A stretch of 64,000 nt of DNA from Hymenobacter amundsenii (GTDB taxonomy: Bacteria > Bacteroidota > Bacteroidia > Cytophagales > Hymenobacteraceae), in contig NZ_NIRR01000005.1 of NCBI RefSeq assembly GCF_002204745.1, positions 111,908-175,907 of the forward strand, written 5' to 3'. Below the pieces are notes generated by a model, which had not been told where the DNA came from, did no database searches, and saw only the letters and a program-made list of their open reading frames with translations. Position numbers and translations under genes: made by a program. Position 1 is the stretch's first letter; each line of letters begins with the position of its first letter. This document shows positions 17,702 through 27,394 of this stretch, one piece after another.

Positions 17702-18808
17702 ATGAAAAAAGTTTTTACTCTCGCGGCTCTCGGGCTGCTCACGGCTGGCTCTTTCTCGGCCCAGGCCCAGACTCTCGACGGCAAAGTGCAGGCGGCTGAA
17801 GGCTACACTAAAATCGGCGAATACAACAGCACGGTACGGGGCTTTGGCAACCATGGCCTGACGGCTCTCTACGCTAAAACAACGGCGACCAAATTGTATA
17901 TCGCCCTCGTAGGCGCGTTGGAAACCAATGGTAACTCATTCCAGATTTACATGAACCTGCCCAACAAGACGGGCGTGGCTCTGGGTACTAAGTTGCCGGT
18001 TAGCAACATCACTGGAACTTCGTTTGAAAAGGCTGCCCCTACTATGGAAATGGAAGTGGACTACGCTTTCGGAACGAAAGGTGGAGCAACGGCTTCTTCT
18101 ACCAGCATCATTGACTACACCAACGTAACGGCTGGAAAAGCGAACAACCAGCTCACGGGTGATCTACCCATTGATGGCACTGTTAGGACGGTTAGCACTA
18201 CTGTTGCTGGTGGCATCACCGGGGGCTTTAGCAAGACCCGTATGGCCTTCCTCAACAAAGATTTTCTGACTACCAACACTGGTGTTGAGGGATGGGAAAT
18301 TGAATTGGATAAAGCCGACCTCGGTATTACCGCTGGCGCTGTTATCCAGCTGTTCGCAGCCCAGAATGGCGGTGATGGTGGATTCTTCTCTTCCGATGTG
18401 ATTCCACAGGTTATCGGTAATACGGCTCCGCAGGTACTTCCAATCGGTACCAATGCGGAGGGTAACTTCGGGACTGATCCGAACTTCGTTACGCTGCCCG
18501 GGATTCAGCGCATCGATTACGCGGCTGTTGTAACGGCTAACCAAAGCGCCGTTGCTACCGCTCTTAAGTTCGGCGTATACCCTAACCCAAGCGTGGGCGC
18601 GGCTACTACCGTATCGTATGTGGTACCCGGCCAGCAGGAGGTTGCCCTCGATGTGTTCAACTCGCTTGGTCAGCGCGTACGTACGCTGGCAGCCGGCAAA
18701 CAGGCCGGTGCCAACGAGTACTCACTCAGTGGTTTGGCTTCCGGTGCTTACTTCGTGAAGCTGCAGGTTGGTGAGCAGAGCACCAGCCAGAAACTGATTG
18801 TGCAATAA
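17702..18808 (+). CDS. secreted protein with T9SS type A sorting domain
   Basis: ATG 17702 begins a signal peptide (MKKVFTLAALGLLTAGSFSAQA); 368 residues. The middle (about 25-290) is a beta-rich domain of unknown function with LDGKVQAAEGYTKIGEYN and Gly/Thr/Asn-rich strands. Residues 295-368 are a T9SS sorting domain (FGVYPNPSVGA ... GAYFVKLQ). It should be exported by the type IX system to the surface or medium. Its place between a GH13 enzyme and susCDE suggests glycan binding, which is an inference. Own terminator at 18834-18868. Confidence 0.85.
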   Translation: MKKVFTLAALGLLTAGSFSAQAQTLDGKVQAAEGYTKIGEYNSTVRGFGNHGLTALYAKTTATKLYIALVGALETNGNSFQIYMNLPNKTGVALGTKLPVSNITGTSFEKAAPTMEMEVDYAFGTKGGATASSTSIIDYTNVTAGKANNQLTGDLPIDGTVRTVSTTVAGGITGGFSKTRMAFLNKDFLTTNTGVEGWEIELDKADLGITAGAVIQLFAAQNGGDGGFFSSDVIPQVIGNTAPQVLPIGTNAEGNFGTDPNFVTLPGIQRIDYAAVVTANQSAVATALKFGVYPNPSVGAATTVSYVVPGQQEVALDVFNSLGQRVRTLAAGKQAGANEYSLSGLASGAYFVKLQVGEQSTSQKLIVQ

Positions 18809-18833
18809 TTGCACTTCGTATTAACTGTTTAAA

Positions 18834-18868
18834 AAGAAGGCCCAGCATTTGCTGGGCCTTCTTTTTTT
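18834..18868 (+). terminator. intrinsic terminator after the T9SS protein
   Basis: AAGAAGGCCCAGCA and TGCTGGGCCTTCTT arms with a two-base loop and a T-run. Confidence 0.9.
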
Positions 18869-19140
18869 GCCTGGTAGTCTAGGGGGTAACTATCAAATGG
18901 CCAACCGATTACTGCATTCAATCACTGACAGCCAGTTTTTCTAGTGGCTGGCTGAGCTACTGATTTAAAGATGAAGTGGATTGATCGTGACTGAAGTTCA
19001 TCGCCTGAAAATATCAGCCGAGTAGATAGGTGACAGCTGCAAATGTTGGCTTATCACAAGAGCCAGCCGATAATTGGTGACCAACACTTGCAATGAGGAG
19101 CGATTGGGTTTTGGGGGGCTAAAACGTGAGTGATTTCAGG
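18869..19140. other. gene-free stretch between convergent genes
   Basis: No ORF or RNA recognised. It contains a short inverted pair TCGCCTGAAA (19001-19010) and TTTCAGGCGA (19134-19143) and a weak CAGCCAG/CTGGCTG hairpin near 18928-18955. Confidence 0.4.
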
Positions 19141-19190
19141 CGAAAGTAAAGGCCCCACTCGCAAAGTTCGAGTGGGGCCTTTACTTTCGC
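19141..19190. terminator. terminator of the sus operon
   Basis: Long perfect arms CGAAAGTAAAGGCCCCACTCG and complement (the loop is AAAGTT-like). It lies 44 bases beyond the stop of susE and can act in both directions. Confidence 0.88.
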
Positions 19191-19233
19191 CATTAAACTA
19201 TTCACTCAACTGACATCAGTCAAGCGGAGGGGC

Positions 19234-20034
19234 TTACTGAGGGCGAATGGTGTACATAGGCTTCGGCGAAGCATTTGTATCGAGCGTGATAGTGTAAGTG
19301 CCGGCAGTAGCGGGGGCTACCAAATTTGGTGGGTTAGGCGTGGGGGCTACGTTGTAAACCAACTCTCTACCCGCACCGGTAGCACTGCCAGTTCCTGCAT
19401 CGCCTAGGTTAATCGCCCAAGCATTATTAGCCCGAAACTTAAACTCTCCGCTTACGAGCGGTAACGTTACTACCCATACCTTTTTGTCGAAGTCGTACGT
19501 CATGGGTGTGTCCTTGTCCCAGCTGCCGGGCGTCGCAGCACCGATGATAGCCCAAACATCCTTGGGCAATTCGCGGCTTTCGTAAGGCGTAGCCTTTACC
19601 GAGCTAACAGCGGAGGTTGCCAAGCCCGCATTGGCGCTCAACGTTGACTTAAGGCGCACTTCCAACTCCGAGGCTTTATCCGGAGCCTGCTTCAAATCGT
19701 TGAAAATTCCGTTCAGCTCACCAACTGTAAGCGTGTATTTGGTAGCCGATCCAACGCCGATAGTGCGTGCGGATTTGAAGTTGTTGCCCTTCACGTCGAA
19801 TTCGAGCGTGTAGGAAGGCGCGGCCGCGAAACCGTAGCTGGCAGGCTTCCAGTTGTAAGTTACGGCCGGCTTATCGGCATCCGGCTTGCTTAACACCGGA
19901 GTGGTGGTAGAAGCTGTGAGTTGAGGAACGCTCGTCTGGTTAATGGTCACATTATCCCCTTCCTTTTCACAGGAGGCGAAGAACATAGTGGCAACCATTC
20001 CCAAGCCAGCAACTTTTGCGAACAAAGTTTTCAT
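19234..20034 (-). CDS. susE: SusE-like outer-membrane glycan-binding lipoprotein
   Basis: ATG 20034 opens a lipoprotein signal peptide (VATMFFASC); 266 residues. An N-terminal SusE domain (about 25-135: TPVLSKPDADKPAVTYNWKPAS..., typical for this family) is followed by a starch-binding-like domain with WAIIGAATPGSW and EFKFRANNAWAINLGD. SusE/SusF proteins sit on the outer face of the outer membrane and hold maltooligosaccharides for SusCD. The gene is the third of susC-susD-susE on the minus strand, ending at the hairpin 19141-19190. Confidence 0.88.
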   Translation of the reverse strand: MKTLFAKVAGLGMVATMFFASCEKEGDNVTINQTSVPQLTASTTTPVLSKPDADKPAVTYNWKPASYGFAAAPSYTLEFDVKGNNFKSARTIGVGSATKYTLTVGELNGIFNDLKQAPDKASELEVRLKSTLSANAGLATSAVSSVKATPYESRELPKDVWAIIGAATPGSWDKDTPMTYDFDKKVWVVTLPLVSGEFKFRANNAWAINLGDAGTGSATGAGRELVYNVAPTPNPPNLVAPATAGTYTITLDTNASPKPMYTIRPQ

Positions 20035-20128
20035 GGGAAAATGAGATGTGGGAGGTGAAAAAGAAATGTAGAAGCGGAGCAGCTCCAATAGCGCAGCTAC
20101 TCCGCTCTATGCTACTTTAACCGCCGGA

Positions 20129-21701
20129 TTAGTAACCGGGGTTCTGCTTCAGGTTCGGGTTCGCCGTCAGGTCGGTAACCGGAATAGGAAAGAGGCGATA
20201 CTTAGTATTCACATCCTGACCGTTTTTGACGCCGCCTTTGAAAGGCCAGTTATAACCAGCAACATACTTACCAAAGCGAATCAGGTCAGTCCGGCGGTGG
20301 CCTTCCCAATACAACTCCCGGCCCCGCTCGGCCAGCACATCATCCAAGGATAAGGTGGCCAGCGCCGGAACCCCAGCCCGCGCCCGGACAGTGTTGACAG
20401 CTTGTAGGGGCGTGAGTGAACCGCCCGCACCACCGCGCAATACGGCTTCAGCATACATCAGGTACACGTCGGCCAGACGGAACATTGGGAAGTCGGTGTC
20501 CGGGAAGTCGCCAGTCGCATCCGAGCCAGCAACGCCAGCAGTAGTTACGTTCCGGTACTTCGACACGGCGTAGCCATCGGTGAAGCTGAAAATGTCGTTG
20601 ATTTCCTTGTTCTGCCCTTCAGTGAAGAACATGGCCCGCGGATCGGTTGCCGAGAATAGGTCTACCAAGTTCTTCTTGGTCCGCAAGCCGTACCAGCCGC
20701 CATTAATGCCGAAGTTGCTCGGCTTCATCTCCCCGCCAACCGAGGCGTGGATCAGAAACGTCATGCCCCCGAAGGTTTTGGTACGCAAGCCGTCGAAGGT
20801 AATCGGGAAGATAACTTCGTCGCGCGTTGCACCCTTGTCATTATCGGCCAAGAAGAGATTCTTGTAGGTAGGAGCCAGCTTGTACACGTTAGCGTCCAAT
20901 ACTTTCTTGGCATACGTAGCGGCTTCGGTGTTACGGGCCGTGCCGGTGTACACCGAAGCATTCAGATACACCTTTGACAGCAACGTCCAAGCCGTGGCTT
21001 TATCGGCGCGGGCGTACTCGGTTTTCGGGGCGATTAGGTCGCCGTCAATTTCCTGCAGTTCCTTCACCACATAGGCGTAGATATCGGCCCGCTTGCCTTG
21101 GGGTGGCGGCGTGCTGCCTACGTTAGCGGTTTCGGTGAAGAACGGTACATCGCCATACATATCAATGGCGTGCCAGTAGCTGAGCGCCCGCAGGAAGCGC
21201 GCCTCGGCCCGGTAGGTCCGCACGTTGCTTCTCTCGGCTTCGCTGTAGCCCCGTTCGTCGATTTTAGCGTCGCTGGTCTGCCGGATGAATTCGTTGCAGA
21301 GGGAAATCTGGTAGAAAATACGGTCGTACATGGCCCGCACAAACTCGTTGCTGGAGTTCCAGGTCACCTTGTTATAGTCGGGCAGCGAGCCATCGTTCCA
21401 AGCGATAATGGCTTCATCGGTGGTCAGCTCCTGCGCTTTCCAATACTGGCGCAGGTAATTGGAGAAACCTTCGTCGATGCCCACGATATCGGGCGCCGGC
21501 CGGACCTTCCTGACCGCTAACAGCCAGCGTAGCGTAGAGGCGGGCCAAGGCACCTTTAACCTTTACGGGGTCCTTGTATACGGTCTCCGTGTTATCCTGG
21601 AAAGAGGGCGTCTGGTCCAGCTCGTTCAAACACGAGGAGAGGGGCAACAGGGCCAGGGCCAACAGGGCGGTGGCGGCGTTACGGGTAAATTTATTTTTCA
21701 T
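20129..21701 (-). pseudogene. susD: susD, RagB/SusD-family lipoprotein, interrupted by a frameshift
   Basis: Two overlapping frames together make one SusD protein of about 523 residues. The first (start 21701) gives the lipoprotein signal peptide (PLSSC) and the SusD N terminus up to AVSGQEGPAGA; the second takes over at APDIVGIDEGFSNYLRQYW and runs to the normal C terminus LKQNPGY. The switch falls at the GGG run 21492-21494 (CCC on the coding strand); two missing C would restore GPAGAPDIVG. SusD captures glycan and closes the SusC channel. Either the gene is broken in this strain or the assembly has a homopolymer error. All the rest of the protein is intact, which favours a recent event or an error. 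Confidence 0.85.
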
Positions 21702-21713
21702 CGGGGTGGGATT

Positions 21714-24700
21714 TTAGAAGCCGAAATTCAGACCGACCGTATAGGCACGCGGACGCGGGTAAATGATCCGGTCAACTCCATTAAACACTTCAGGATCAAG
21801 TCCCTTGTATTTGGTGATGACGAATAGGTTCTGAACAGCAAAGGAGACACGAAGGTTCGCCTTCTCCTTGTAGATGCTGCCAAAATCGTAACCCAATGAG
21901 ATGTTCTCCATCCGCAGGAACGAGGCGTTTTCTACGAAGTAGTCCGACTGGATAACCTGTGGGTTGGTGCTGGTGAAGTTGTTGTCGAGTACTTCGCGGT
22001 TGAAGTTGTTGACGAAACCGTTGGAGTTTTGCACGAAGATGGCCTGCGAACGGACGTTGTTGTACACGTAGTTGTTGAGGTTGCTGCGCATCGTGAAGGC
22101 CAAGTTGAGCTTGCCGTAGCTGGCGTTTGAGCCAAAACCCAGAATCGCCTGCGGCCGCGACGACTTGTAGCGGTAACGGTCGAGGCTGTTGATAACGCCG
22201 TCTCCGTTGCGGTCCACTACTACGCCATCGAGAGGTTTGCCGTCGGTACCATACGCCTGCTGATAGACGTAGAAGGAGTTGGATTGGTAACCCACCGAGT
22301 TGATCTGGATGTTGTTACCTACGCCGCCATCGATACCTTCGGTTTCATAGCCCCGGAAATTAGGGTTGTTAGCCGAATTGGCATCCAGTTCCGTGATTTT
22401 GTTACGGTTGAGGGTGGCGTTGGCGTTGAAATTCAGGTTGAACCGCTCGCCTCGTACGGCCGCCACATTCAGCGACGCTTCTACCCCTTTGTTGGTGAGG
22501 CTGCCCACGTTGGCTTTGTAAGCATTCGACAGGTTGGAGCCGGCGGGCAGGTTCACCGTCAGCAACAAGTCGCGGGTGTCGCGCTGGTACACATCAACGG
22601 AACCCGTGAAGCGGTTATCTAGGAAACCGTAGTCCAAGCCGACGTTGTAGGTCGTCGTTTTCTCCCAGGTGCGGAACGCGTTGTAGGCGGCCGGGCGCTG
22701 AGTGGTGATGAACTGGCCACCCAATTGGTACTGGGCCGTTACGCGGCTAGGATCGTAAAGGGCCTGGTAACCGTAGTAGTCGGCGTAGTCGTTACCTAGG
22801 TCCTGCTGGCCGGTCTGGCCGTAGCCCAGCCGGATTTTTAGCTCCGATATGGCTTCCGAATTTGCCAGGAATTCCTCACCCTTCAGGCGCCAAGCGGCAG
22901 AAGCGGCTGGGAAGTAGCCCCAGCGCTCCGACTCAGCGAAGCGCGACGAAGCATCGGCCCGGAAGGAAGTCGAGAATAAGTATTTGTCCTTGATGTTGTA
23001 GTTCACCCGCCCGAAGAACGACTGCAGGTTGTAGCTGGGGTCGTAGTACTCGCGGCCATTGATGGGGCGGTCGGCCCGCTGGTTGTTGTTGAGGTCGCCA
23101 TTAGCCAACCGGTCGTCGAACACGTAGGTCCGGTAGCTGAAATTCTGGTACGAGTAGCCCGCCAAAGCGTCTACCCGGCCAATACCTAGCTCGGCATTGT
23201 ACTTACCTAGCGCTTCGAGCAGGCGGTTGCGGTTCTCTTCACGATACTGGTTGTTGCGGCCTAAGCGGCCACCGTTCAGAATGGCGGAGTTCGGCTTTAC
23301 AACGTCGGTGCCCTGGCCCTGCTGGTAGTCGTAGCCGACGTTCAGGTTGGCACTCAGCGCCCGTAGGAAAGGCATTTTATAGTCGAGCTGCACGTTGCCG
23401 ATGCTCCGCTTCACGGTGCTGCGGTTGCGGCTCAGCTCAATCCGGCCGACGGGGTTGCGCGTGGCCAGCGGCTCGACGAGGCCATCGTTATTAAGGAATT
23501 CAAAATAGCCGCCATAGCGAGCCAGTCGCGACTCCGTGGAGCGGATCGACTGGGTGGGGTCGAAACGAACGGCGGAGCCCACCGCATCTTGGTTGGAGAA
23601 GTTGTTATCGATCCAAGAGCCTTTTAGGTTGGCATCAACGCGCAGGTTGCCGTTGAGCAGCACTGGCGTCAGGCCGATGGAGCCGGTGTAGCGCTTCAGG
23701 TCGTTCTGCTTCAGCAGACCCTGCTGGTTGAGGTAGCCGCCCGAAACCCGGAACGGGAGGTTACCTGCGGAGCCCAGTAGGCTCACGGTGTTGTCGGTGG
23801 TGTAGGCTGTGCGGTAGATTTCGCGCTGCCAGTCGGTGTTGGCCGTACCCAACGATGCCTTCTGCTGGGCGTTGCCCCGGGTATTTACCAGCGCCCGGAA
23901 CTCGTCACCGTTGAGCAGGTCCGAATACTGGTAAGGTGTAGAAACCGAGTTCTGCGTCGATACATTAACGCGCAACGTCTCGCCCTGCAGGCCTTTTTTG
24001 GTCGTCACGATAATCACGCCGTTCGAAGCCCGGGAGCCGTAAATGGCCGTTGCCGAAGCGTCCTTGAGAACGGTTACGCTCTCAATGTCATTGGGGTTGA
24101 TGAGCGTGAGCGGGTTGGAGGTGCCCTGGATGCCCCGGTTATCAACCGGCACGCCATCAATAATAAAGAGCGGATCGTTGGAAGCGCTCAGCGACGAGCC
24201 GCCCCGGATACGAATGGAAGAGCCAGTGCCTGGCGCGCCGCCGTTGGTGGCTACCTGCAGGCCCGCCACTTTGCCCTGAATAAGCTGCTCGGGGCTTGAT
24301 ACCTGGCCCTTAACGAACTGCTTTTCCGTTACCTGCTCCACGGCCCCGGTCAGGTCCTGCTTGCGCTGGGTGCCGTAGCCAACTACCACCACCGAATTGA
24401 GTAGGGTGCTGTTTTCCGACATCTTGAGCGCGGCCACGGCCGTGTTCTGACCGGCGGTTACATTTATGGCCTGACGCTGGGTAGAGAAGCCCACGAACGA
24501 CAGAATGAGCGTATGCGGCCCGGCCGGTACGTTCTGGATGGCGTACGTACCATCGGAGTTAGTGGAGCCGCCCAGCGAGGAGCCTTCAATCAGTACGGTT
24601 ACGCCGGGTAGTCCGTCGCCTTTCTCGTCCAGTACGCGGCCGCTGACCGTTCCGATTCCCTGAGCGTGCGCACTGCTCATGCCTACGCCTGCGCACAGGA

Positions 24701-24737
24701 TTGGCAGCACCAATTTCGCTAGATAAGGGTGTTTCAT
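21714..24737 (-). CDS. susC: SusC/RagA-family TonB-linked outer-membrane transporter
   Basis: 1007 residues with a signal peptide (ending SSAHAQ), a carboxypeptidase-regulatory-like domain (about 28-112, GTVSGRVLDEKGDGLPGVTV), the TonB-dependent plug with the SusC signature SVVVVGYGTQRKQDLTGAV (about 115-235), and a long beta-barrel ending YTVGLNFGF with the terminal aromatic. It imports glycan oligomers across the outer membrane using TonB energy, together with SusD. It is the first gene of the minus-strand susCDE operon; the 12-base gap to susD shows cotranscription. Substrate is likely an alpha-glucan, judged from the GH13 gene and the SusE-like protein. Confidence 0.95.
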   Translation of the reverse strand: MKHPYLAKLVLPILCAGVGMSSAHAQGIGTVSGRVLDEKGDGLPGVTVLIEGSSLGGSTNSDGTYAIQNVPAGPHTLILSFVGFSTQRQAINVTAGQNTAVAALKMSENSTLLNSVVVVGYGTQRKQDLTGAVEQVTEKQFVKGQVSSPEQLIQGKVAGLQVATNGGAPGTGSSIRIRGGSSLSASNDPLFIIDGVPVDNRGIQGTSNPLTLINPNDIESVTVLKDASATAIYGSRASNGVIIVTTKKGLQGETLRVNVSTQNSVSTPYQYSDLLNGDEFRALVNTRGNAQQKASLGTANTDWQREIYRTAYTTDNTVSLLGSAGNLPFRVSGGYLNQQGLLKQNDLKRYTGSIGLTPVLLNGNLRVDANLKGSWIDNNFSNQDAVGSAVRFDPTQSIRSTESRLARYGGYFEFLNNDGLVEPLATRNPVGRIELSRNRSTVKRSIGNVQLDYKMPFLRALSANLNVGYDYQQGQGTDVVKPNSAILNGGRLGRNNQYREENRNRLLEALGKYNAELGIGRVDALAGYSYQNFSYRTYVFDDRLANGDLNNNQRADRPINGREYYDPSYNLQSFFGRVNYNIKDKYLFSTSFRADASSRFAESERWGYFPAASAAWRLKGEEFLANSEAISELKIRLGYGQTGQQDLGNDYADYYGYQALYDPSRVTAQYQLGGQFITTQRPAAYNAFRTWEKTTTYNVGLDYGFLDNRFTGSVDVYQRDTRDLLLTVNLPAGSNLSNAYKANVGSLTNKGVEASLNVAAVRGERFNLNFNANATLNRNKITELDANSANNPNFRGYETEGIDGGVGNNIQINSVGYQSNSFYVYQQAYGTDGKPLDGVVVDRNGDGVINSLDRYRYKSSRPQAILGFGSNASYGKLNLAFTMRSNLNNYVYNNVRSQAIFVQNSNGFVNNFNREVLDNNFTSTNPQVIQSDYFVENASFLRMENISLGYDFGSIYKEKANLRVSFAVQNLFVITKYKGLDPEVFNGVDRIIYPRPRAYTVGLNFGF

Positions 24738-25689
24738 GGAAAAAGTGTTAGGGGTGAAGTGATTTTCCGGCGAAGCCGAAGTGGGAATTTAGTGGTCCTA
24801 ACCAGGAGTCGTGGTCGGGGGTTGACGAAGTAAGTGACCCCTTCTGTACCGGGAGCAAACAGCCGCGTTCAACAGCACCAAAATGTTAATAAACAGCGCA
24901 AGTTAACGTGTAAAAGCGCACAAAAACAACGCTTGGGTAGTGTAAAATCGGTTTAGTTATAATTGTATTTTGTGGGTTATTAGATTGAGGATGGTTAGTT
25001 GTGCATTGTTAACTGACTGATTGGGGCGCCATGCTTGAAGGTTGACAGGATGAAAAAGTGGTAAAAGCGCTTCTAGCCAGCACTATCGGACCGGTTGCCG
25101 GTTGCCCAGGCGCTGGTTTTGAATTGACTAAATGCAATGCCCTATTGCTATGGCTAAGTGCGGGAGCCAGCAATTCTGTTGTCCGGATACAAAATCTGGA
25201 TATAGGAAGTTGGAAAATGCTTCATAACTTCTATTTCAGTTCCCTAGTGGGCTTGTATTGATCTGAATGGACTTCCTGCTACCTATAGAATGGTAGCAAG
25301 AGACAGGATCATTAAAGTTAATCTGGTGAATAGAGGAATGGTTGATGTTAATACAGCAGTAGTTTGTGCGTTGAAAATTGTGACGTTACTACAATGTTTT
25401 TTGCATATATCTCAGGATTCGTCCACTTCTACAGAAGGCTCGTTTTGGTTGCTTCAACACCCCCGCGGTTGAGCTTGTGTCACGCATCCTTTGTGAGGGC
25501 TTACTTACTGCTTGCCAGGTGAGTCTGATTTTTTCGGTGGAATGGTTTTCTGGGAAAAATGCAGGTTGCGTTAGGGCAAAAATGGCTACATGGGGGCCGT
25601 TTCAATAACCTCCCCAAGCGGAAATCAGGCGGGTTGATACAGCTGGTGTAGCTTGCGGGGCCAACCACTCATGCAACCCTAAAAAATCA
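24738..25689. other. 950-base intergenic region upstream of susC
   Basis: No believable gene: the short frames at 25058 and 25290 lack family signatures and coding composition. The part near 24880-25000 is AT-rich and probably holds the susC promoter. No regulator gene and no RNA family was recognised. It could also contain a decayed gene that I cannot identify. Confidence 0.45.
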
Positions 25690-27129
25690 ATGAACCGTTT
25701 TCTGTCTTTGGCGCTGCCAATGCTGCTGGCTACCTGCTCCGCACTGCAAGCCCAAACCACCTTCCGGCTCACCAGCCTGCCGACCAGTACCCCTGCTGGG
25801 GCCATTATTTACGTGGCTGGCTCGTTCAATAACTGGACTCCCAACAACCCGGCTTACGCCTTCGCGCCCAGCCCGGCCGCCGATGGCACCTACCAACTCA
25901 CGCTGCCCGCTAACATAACGGGCAAGGTGGAGTTCAAATTCACCCGTGGTTCCTGGGCCACCGTTGAAGCTGATGCCCGCCAGCAGGACATTAGCAACCG
26001 CAGCTACACGCTCGGCAGTAGCCCGGCCACAGTAGAGTGGCAGGTGGCCGGCTGGAAAGACCAGGGCAGCAGTGGTCCGGCTCCGTGCGTGAGCACCGCC
26101 TTGCAACCCAACGTGCGCGTTATCAGTGAGTCGTTTGCCATGCCCCAGCTGGGTCGCACCCGTCGCGTATGGGTGTATTTGCCTAACGACTACGCCACGG
26201 CCCCAAACAAGCGCTACCCGGTGCTCTATATGCACGACGGCCAGAATGTGTTCGATGCCTGCACGAGCTTTTCGGGCGAGTGGGGCGTAGATGAAACCCT
26301 GAGCCGCCTCCAGGAGCAGGGCCTCGATGCCACCGGTAGCATTGTGGTGGCCGTGGATAATGGCGGAGCCGAGCGCCTGAATGAGATGTCGCCCTGGAAA
26401 AATGCCCAGTACGGTGGCGGCCAGGGCGACGAGTACGTCGATTTCATGGTCCTGACCCTCAAGCCTTACGTCGATGCCCAGTACCGCACTCTCACGGGCC
26501 GCGAGTTTACGGGTGTGGCCGGCAGCAGTATGGGCGGACTCATCTCGACCTATGCGGCCCTCAAATATCCGCTGGTCTATGGCAAGGTGGGCGCGTTTTC
26601 GCCGGCCTTCTGGTTTGCCGAGCAACCTCTGTTCGCCTACCTGCGCCAGCATCCGGCCAACCCCGATACGCGCTTCTACTTTGTGAGTGGCACCACCGAA
26701 AGCGCCACCATGGCCCCCCTGATGCGCGCTATGCACGATTCGCTGGCCCGCGTCGGTGTACCAGCCCGCAACCTCAGCTACCAGGCCGTGGCCGATGGCC
26801 AGCACGCCGAATGGTTCTGGCGGCGCGAGTTTTCGGCGGCCTACCAGTGGCTGTTCGCGCCGGCCGTGGCTACGGCCACCGGTCGACCAGCCCCACTAGC
26901 CTTCAGCGCCTACCCCACCCCGGCCCAAAGCCGCCTGACGCTAACGCTGCCCGCCGATGCGCGTGGCGCCGTCCACGTCGAAATCATGGACACGAGCGGC
27001 CGGGTCGTGCTGCGCGAAAAGCTGCGCAACGGCGCTGCCATCGATGTTAGTGGGCTGGCCAGGGGCTTCTATCAGCTGCGTGTATCGGCCGGCGGCCGCA
27101 AAGGCTCGCAGGCGTTGGTGAAGGAGTAG
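25690..27129 (+). CDS. secreted esterase (Fes/Esterase D type) with N-terminal E-set and T9SS tail
   Basis: 479 residues: a signal peptide (ending CSALQAQ), a glycogen-recognition-like E-set domain (about 24-120, IIYVAGSFNNWTPNNPAY), an alpha/beta-hydrolase esterase domain (about 135-390) and a C-terminal T9SS-like sorting domain (YPTPAQSRLTL ... GFYQLRV). The nucleophile is Ser280 in GSSMGG, the acid is probably near FVSG, and the His is in ADGQHAEWFW. Members of this esterase family cleave acyl esters on polysaccharides or siderophore esters. Here the carbohydrate-type N-domain and the sus locus upstream suggest a polysaccharide esterase. Confidence 0.85.
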   Translation: MNRFLSLALPMLLATCSALQAQTTFRLTSLPTSTPAGAIIYVAGSFNNWTPNNPAYAFAPSPAADGTYQLTLPANITGKVEFKFTRGSWATVEADARQQDISNRSYTLGSSPATVEWQVAGWKDQGSSGPAPCVSTALQPNVRVISESFAMPQLGRTRRVWVYLPNDYATAPNKRYPVLYMHDGQNVFDACTSFSGEWGVDETLSRLQEQGLDATGSIVVAVDNGGAERLNEMSPWKNAQYGGGQGDEYVDFMVLTLKPYVDAQYRTLTGREFTGVAGSSMGGLISTYAALKYPLVYGKVGAFSPAFWFAEQPLFAYLRQHPANPDTRFYFVSGTTESATMAPLMRAMHDSLARVGVPARNLSYQAVADGQHAEWFWRREFSAAYQWLFAPAVATATGRPAPLAFSAYPTPAQSRLTLTLPADARGAVHVEIMDTSGRVVLREKLRNGAAIDVSGLARGFYQLRVSAGGRKGSQALVKE

Positions 27130-27159
27130 ACGTTACTTTAACACTGCTCACCGACTACT

Positions 27160-27192
27160 CCGCAAGCAAAAAAATCGGGGTTTTGCTTGCGG
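27160..27192. terminator. hairpin after the esterase gene
   Basis: CCGCAAGCAAAA and TTTTGCTTGCGG pair around a 9-base loop. There is no T-run after it on the plus strand; it overlaps the TTG of the trp promoter at 27187, so it may be a terminator remnant or a regulatory dyad. Confidence 0.45.
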
Positions 27193-27216
27193 GGCCGGCA
27201 ACCGTGGCTAGCTTTG
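27187..27216 (+). promoter_or_regulatory. trp operon promoter
   Basis: TTG at 27187-27189, a spacer of exactly 19 bases, then TAGCTTTG at 27209-27216. This matches the Bacteroidota housekeeping pattern TTG-N19-TAnnTTTG. The transcript would begin near 27221, 28 bases before the leader ATG. Confidence 0.75.
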
Positions 27217-27248
27217 CAGCGTTCAACGACCCAAATCAGTTTTTTGCA

Positions 27249-27326
27249 ATGACTTTCTCGACGACGCAGCAGATCTGGTGGTGGCCCTACGGAAATTCCG
27301 GACGGGACAACCTGTGCGTGCGTTAG
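27249..27326 (+). CDS. trpL: trp leader peptide with three consecutive Trp codons
   Basis: A 25-codon ORF, MTFSTTQQIWWWPYGNSGRD followed by NLCVR and TAG. Codons 10-12 are TGG TGG TGG. Directly after the Trp codons lies region 1 (CCCTACGGAA), which can fold with region 2 (TTCCGGACGGG). If the ribosome stalls on Trp codons, region 2 (27299-27306) is free to pair with 27369-27376, which contains the left arm of the terminator. This is the layout of a classical ribosome-dependent trp attenuator. The peptide has no function other than being translated. Start chosen: the only ATG in a suitable position. Confidence 0.88.
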   Translation: MTFSTTQQIWWWPYGNSGRDNLCVR

Positions 27327-27366
27327 AACCGAGACCTGTTTCTTCTTTCGCAACTGCTCCAGAGTC

Positions 27367-27394
27367 AGCCCGGCCGCCCCGCCGGGCTTTTTTT
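27367..27394 (+). terminator. trp attenuator terminator
   Basis: AGCCCGGC (27367-27374) and GCCGGGCT (27381-27388) around a six-base loop, then TTTTTTT. It lies 40 bases after the leader stop and 43 before trpE. CGGACGGG at 27299-27306 can pair with CCCGGCCG at 27369-27376 (one mismatch), an alternative that would prevent the terminator. Confidence 0.88.

Noticed and set aside
25058..25472. Two short frames in the region upstream of susC
   Set aside because: No signature, no promoter and poor codon pattern; treated as chance.
25687..26805. A 372-codon frame opposite the esterase gene
   Set aside because: Antisense shadow of a gene with signal peptide, GSSMGG nucleophile motif and T9SS tail.
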